Positions 6,220-6,317 of a stretch of 6,317 nucleotides of DNA are shown here, one piece after another. The position numbers were made by a program, and so were the translations under genes. Source of the DNA: Lachnospiraceae bacterium (GTDB lineage Bacteria > Bacillota_A > Clostridia > Lachnospirales > Lachnospiraceae); the NCBI GenBank assembly GCA_017960415.1, contig JAGCZE010000316.1:1-6317 (forward strand), written 5' to 3'. Position 1 is the first letter of the stretch, and each line of letters begins with the position of its first letter. Under the pieces are notes generated by a model. That model searched no databases. It saw only the letters and a list, made by a program, of their open reading frames with translations, and was not told where the DNA came from.

Positions 6220-6317
6220 CCTTCCCCTCGAGGGGAAGGCTGAAAAGTGGAAAAGCAAAGTTGCCTTCCCCTTGAGGGGAAGGGTAAAAAGTGGAATAGC
6301 AGAGTTACCTTCCCCTC
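6220..6317. repeat. Tandem 44-bp repeat with palindromic core CCTTCCCCTCGAGGGGAAGG (at least 2.2 copies)
   Basis: Units begin at 6220, 6264 and 6308, an exact 44-bp period. The first two units agree at 38 of 44 positions; the third is cut by the window end after 10 bases. Each unit is a 20-bp palindrome (perfect in copy 1; copy 2 has TTGA at the centre, leaving 9-bp arms) plus a 24-bp A-rich linker of the form AAAAGTGGAA-AGCA-AGTT. No reading frame or T-run is associated. This looks like a REP- or MITE-like noncoding repeat cluster; the class is inferred. Confidence 0.85.

Noticed and set aside
5540..6220. Minus-strand open frame of 226 codons opposite phosphoglucomutase
   Set aside because: The plus strand holds conserved enzyme loops throughout; this frame shows no family motif and is a shadow.
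6202..6239. Intrinsic terminator for the phosphoglucomutase gene
   Set aside because: The hairpins are strong, but neither is followed by a T-run on either strand, so only a structural or repeat role is supported.
6220..6317. CRISPR-like array: regularly spaced 20-bp palindromes with 24-bp spacers
   Set aside because: The supposed spacers are nearly identical to each other (19 of 24 bases), and repeat plus spacer form one 44-bp tandem unit; no cas genes are visible.

Overview
The window looks like chromosomal DNA from a flagellated, probably anaerobic member of the Clostridia (Bacillota). This rests on strong AGGAGG-type ribosome binding sites, TTG and GTG starts, sigma-A-like promoters with extended -10 elements, a CheX-type CheY phosphatase, a DUF342/FapA protein, a Mrp/complex I-type antiporter subunit with a long C-terminal extension, and a gut-Firmicutes-style phosphoglucomutase. 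The family-level placement (for example Lachnospirales or Oscillospirales) is a guess.

Layout. Positions 39-2198 (+) encode a large proton-antiporter-type membrane subunit of a multisubunit complex; it starts on TTG behind a perfect AAGGAGG and is probably the distal gene of an operon that begins outside the window. A candidate promoter at its 3' end precedes cheX (2245-2724, +). cheX ends at a strong intrinsic terminator (2745-2793) that may work in both directions, because the next gene, a fapA-like gene, converges on it (2859-4262, -). The fapA start is best placed at GTG 4262, three codons inside the longest reading frame. Between fapA and the next gene lies a compact divergent promoter region (4278-4463), with two sigma-A-like promoters back to back and a 12-bp direct repeat.

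Positions 4464-6187 (+) encode an alpha-phosphoglucomutase/phosphomannomutase. It is split into two frames at an AAAAAG run (5133-5138), exactly at the junction of domains I and II. Re-reading a single base restores a 574-residue protein of normal length with every active-site loop. The split may be an assembly error, a recent frameshift mutation, a two-piece enzyme made by ATGA-coupled translation, or, less likely, programmed -1 frameshifting. The window ends in noncoding palindromic repeats (6202-6317): one GCCTCAC hairpin followed by 44-bp tandem units, each carrying the palindrome CCTTCCCCTCGAGGGGAAGG.

How the genes relate. cheX (chemotaxis signal termination) and fapA (flagellar assembly) suggest a motile cell but lie in separate convergent transcripts. 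The antiporter subunit (ion-motive energy) and the phosphoglucomutase (hexose-phosphate and cell-envelope precursor metabolism) are not obviously linked to them. I see no convincing new multi-gene system here. The observations most worth checking are the domain-boundary frameshift in phosphoglucomutase and the tandem palindromic array.
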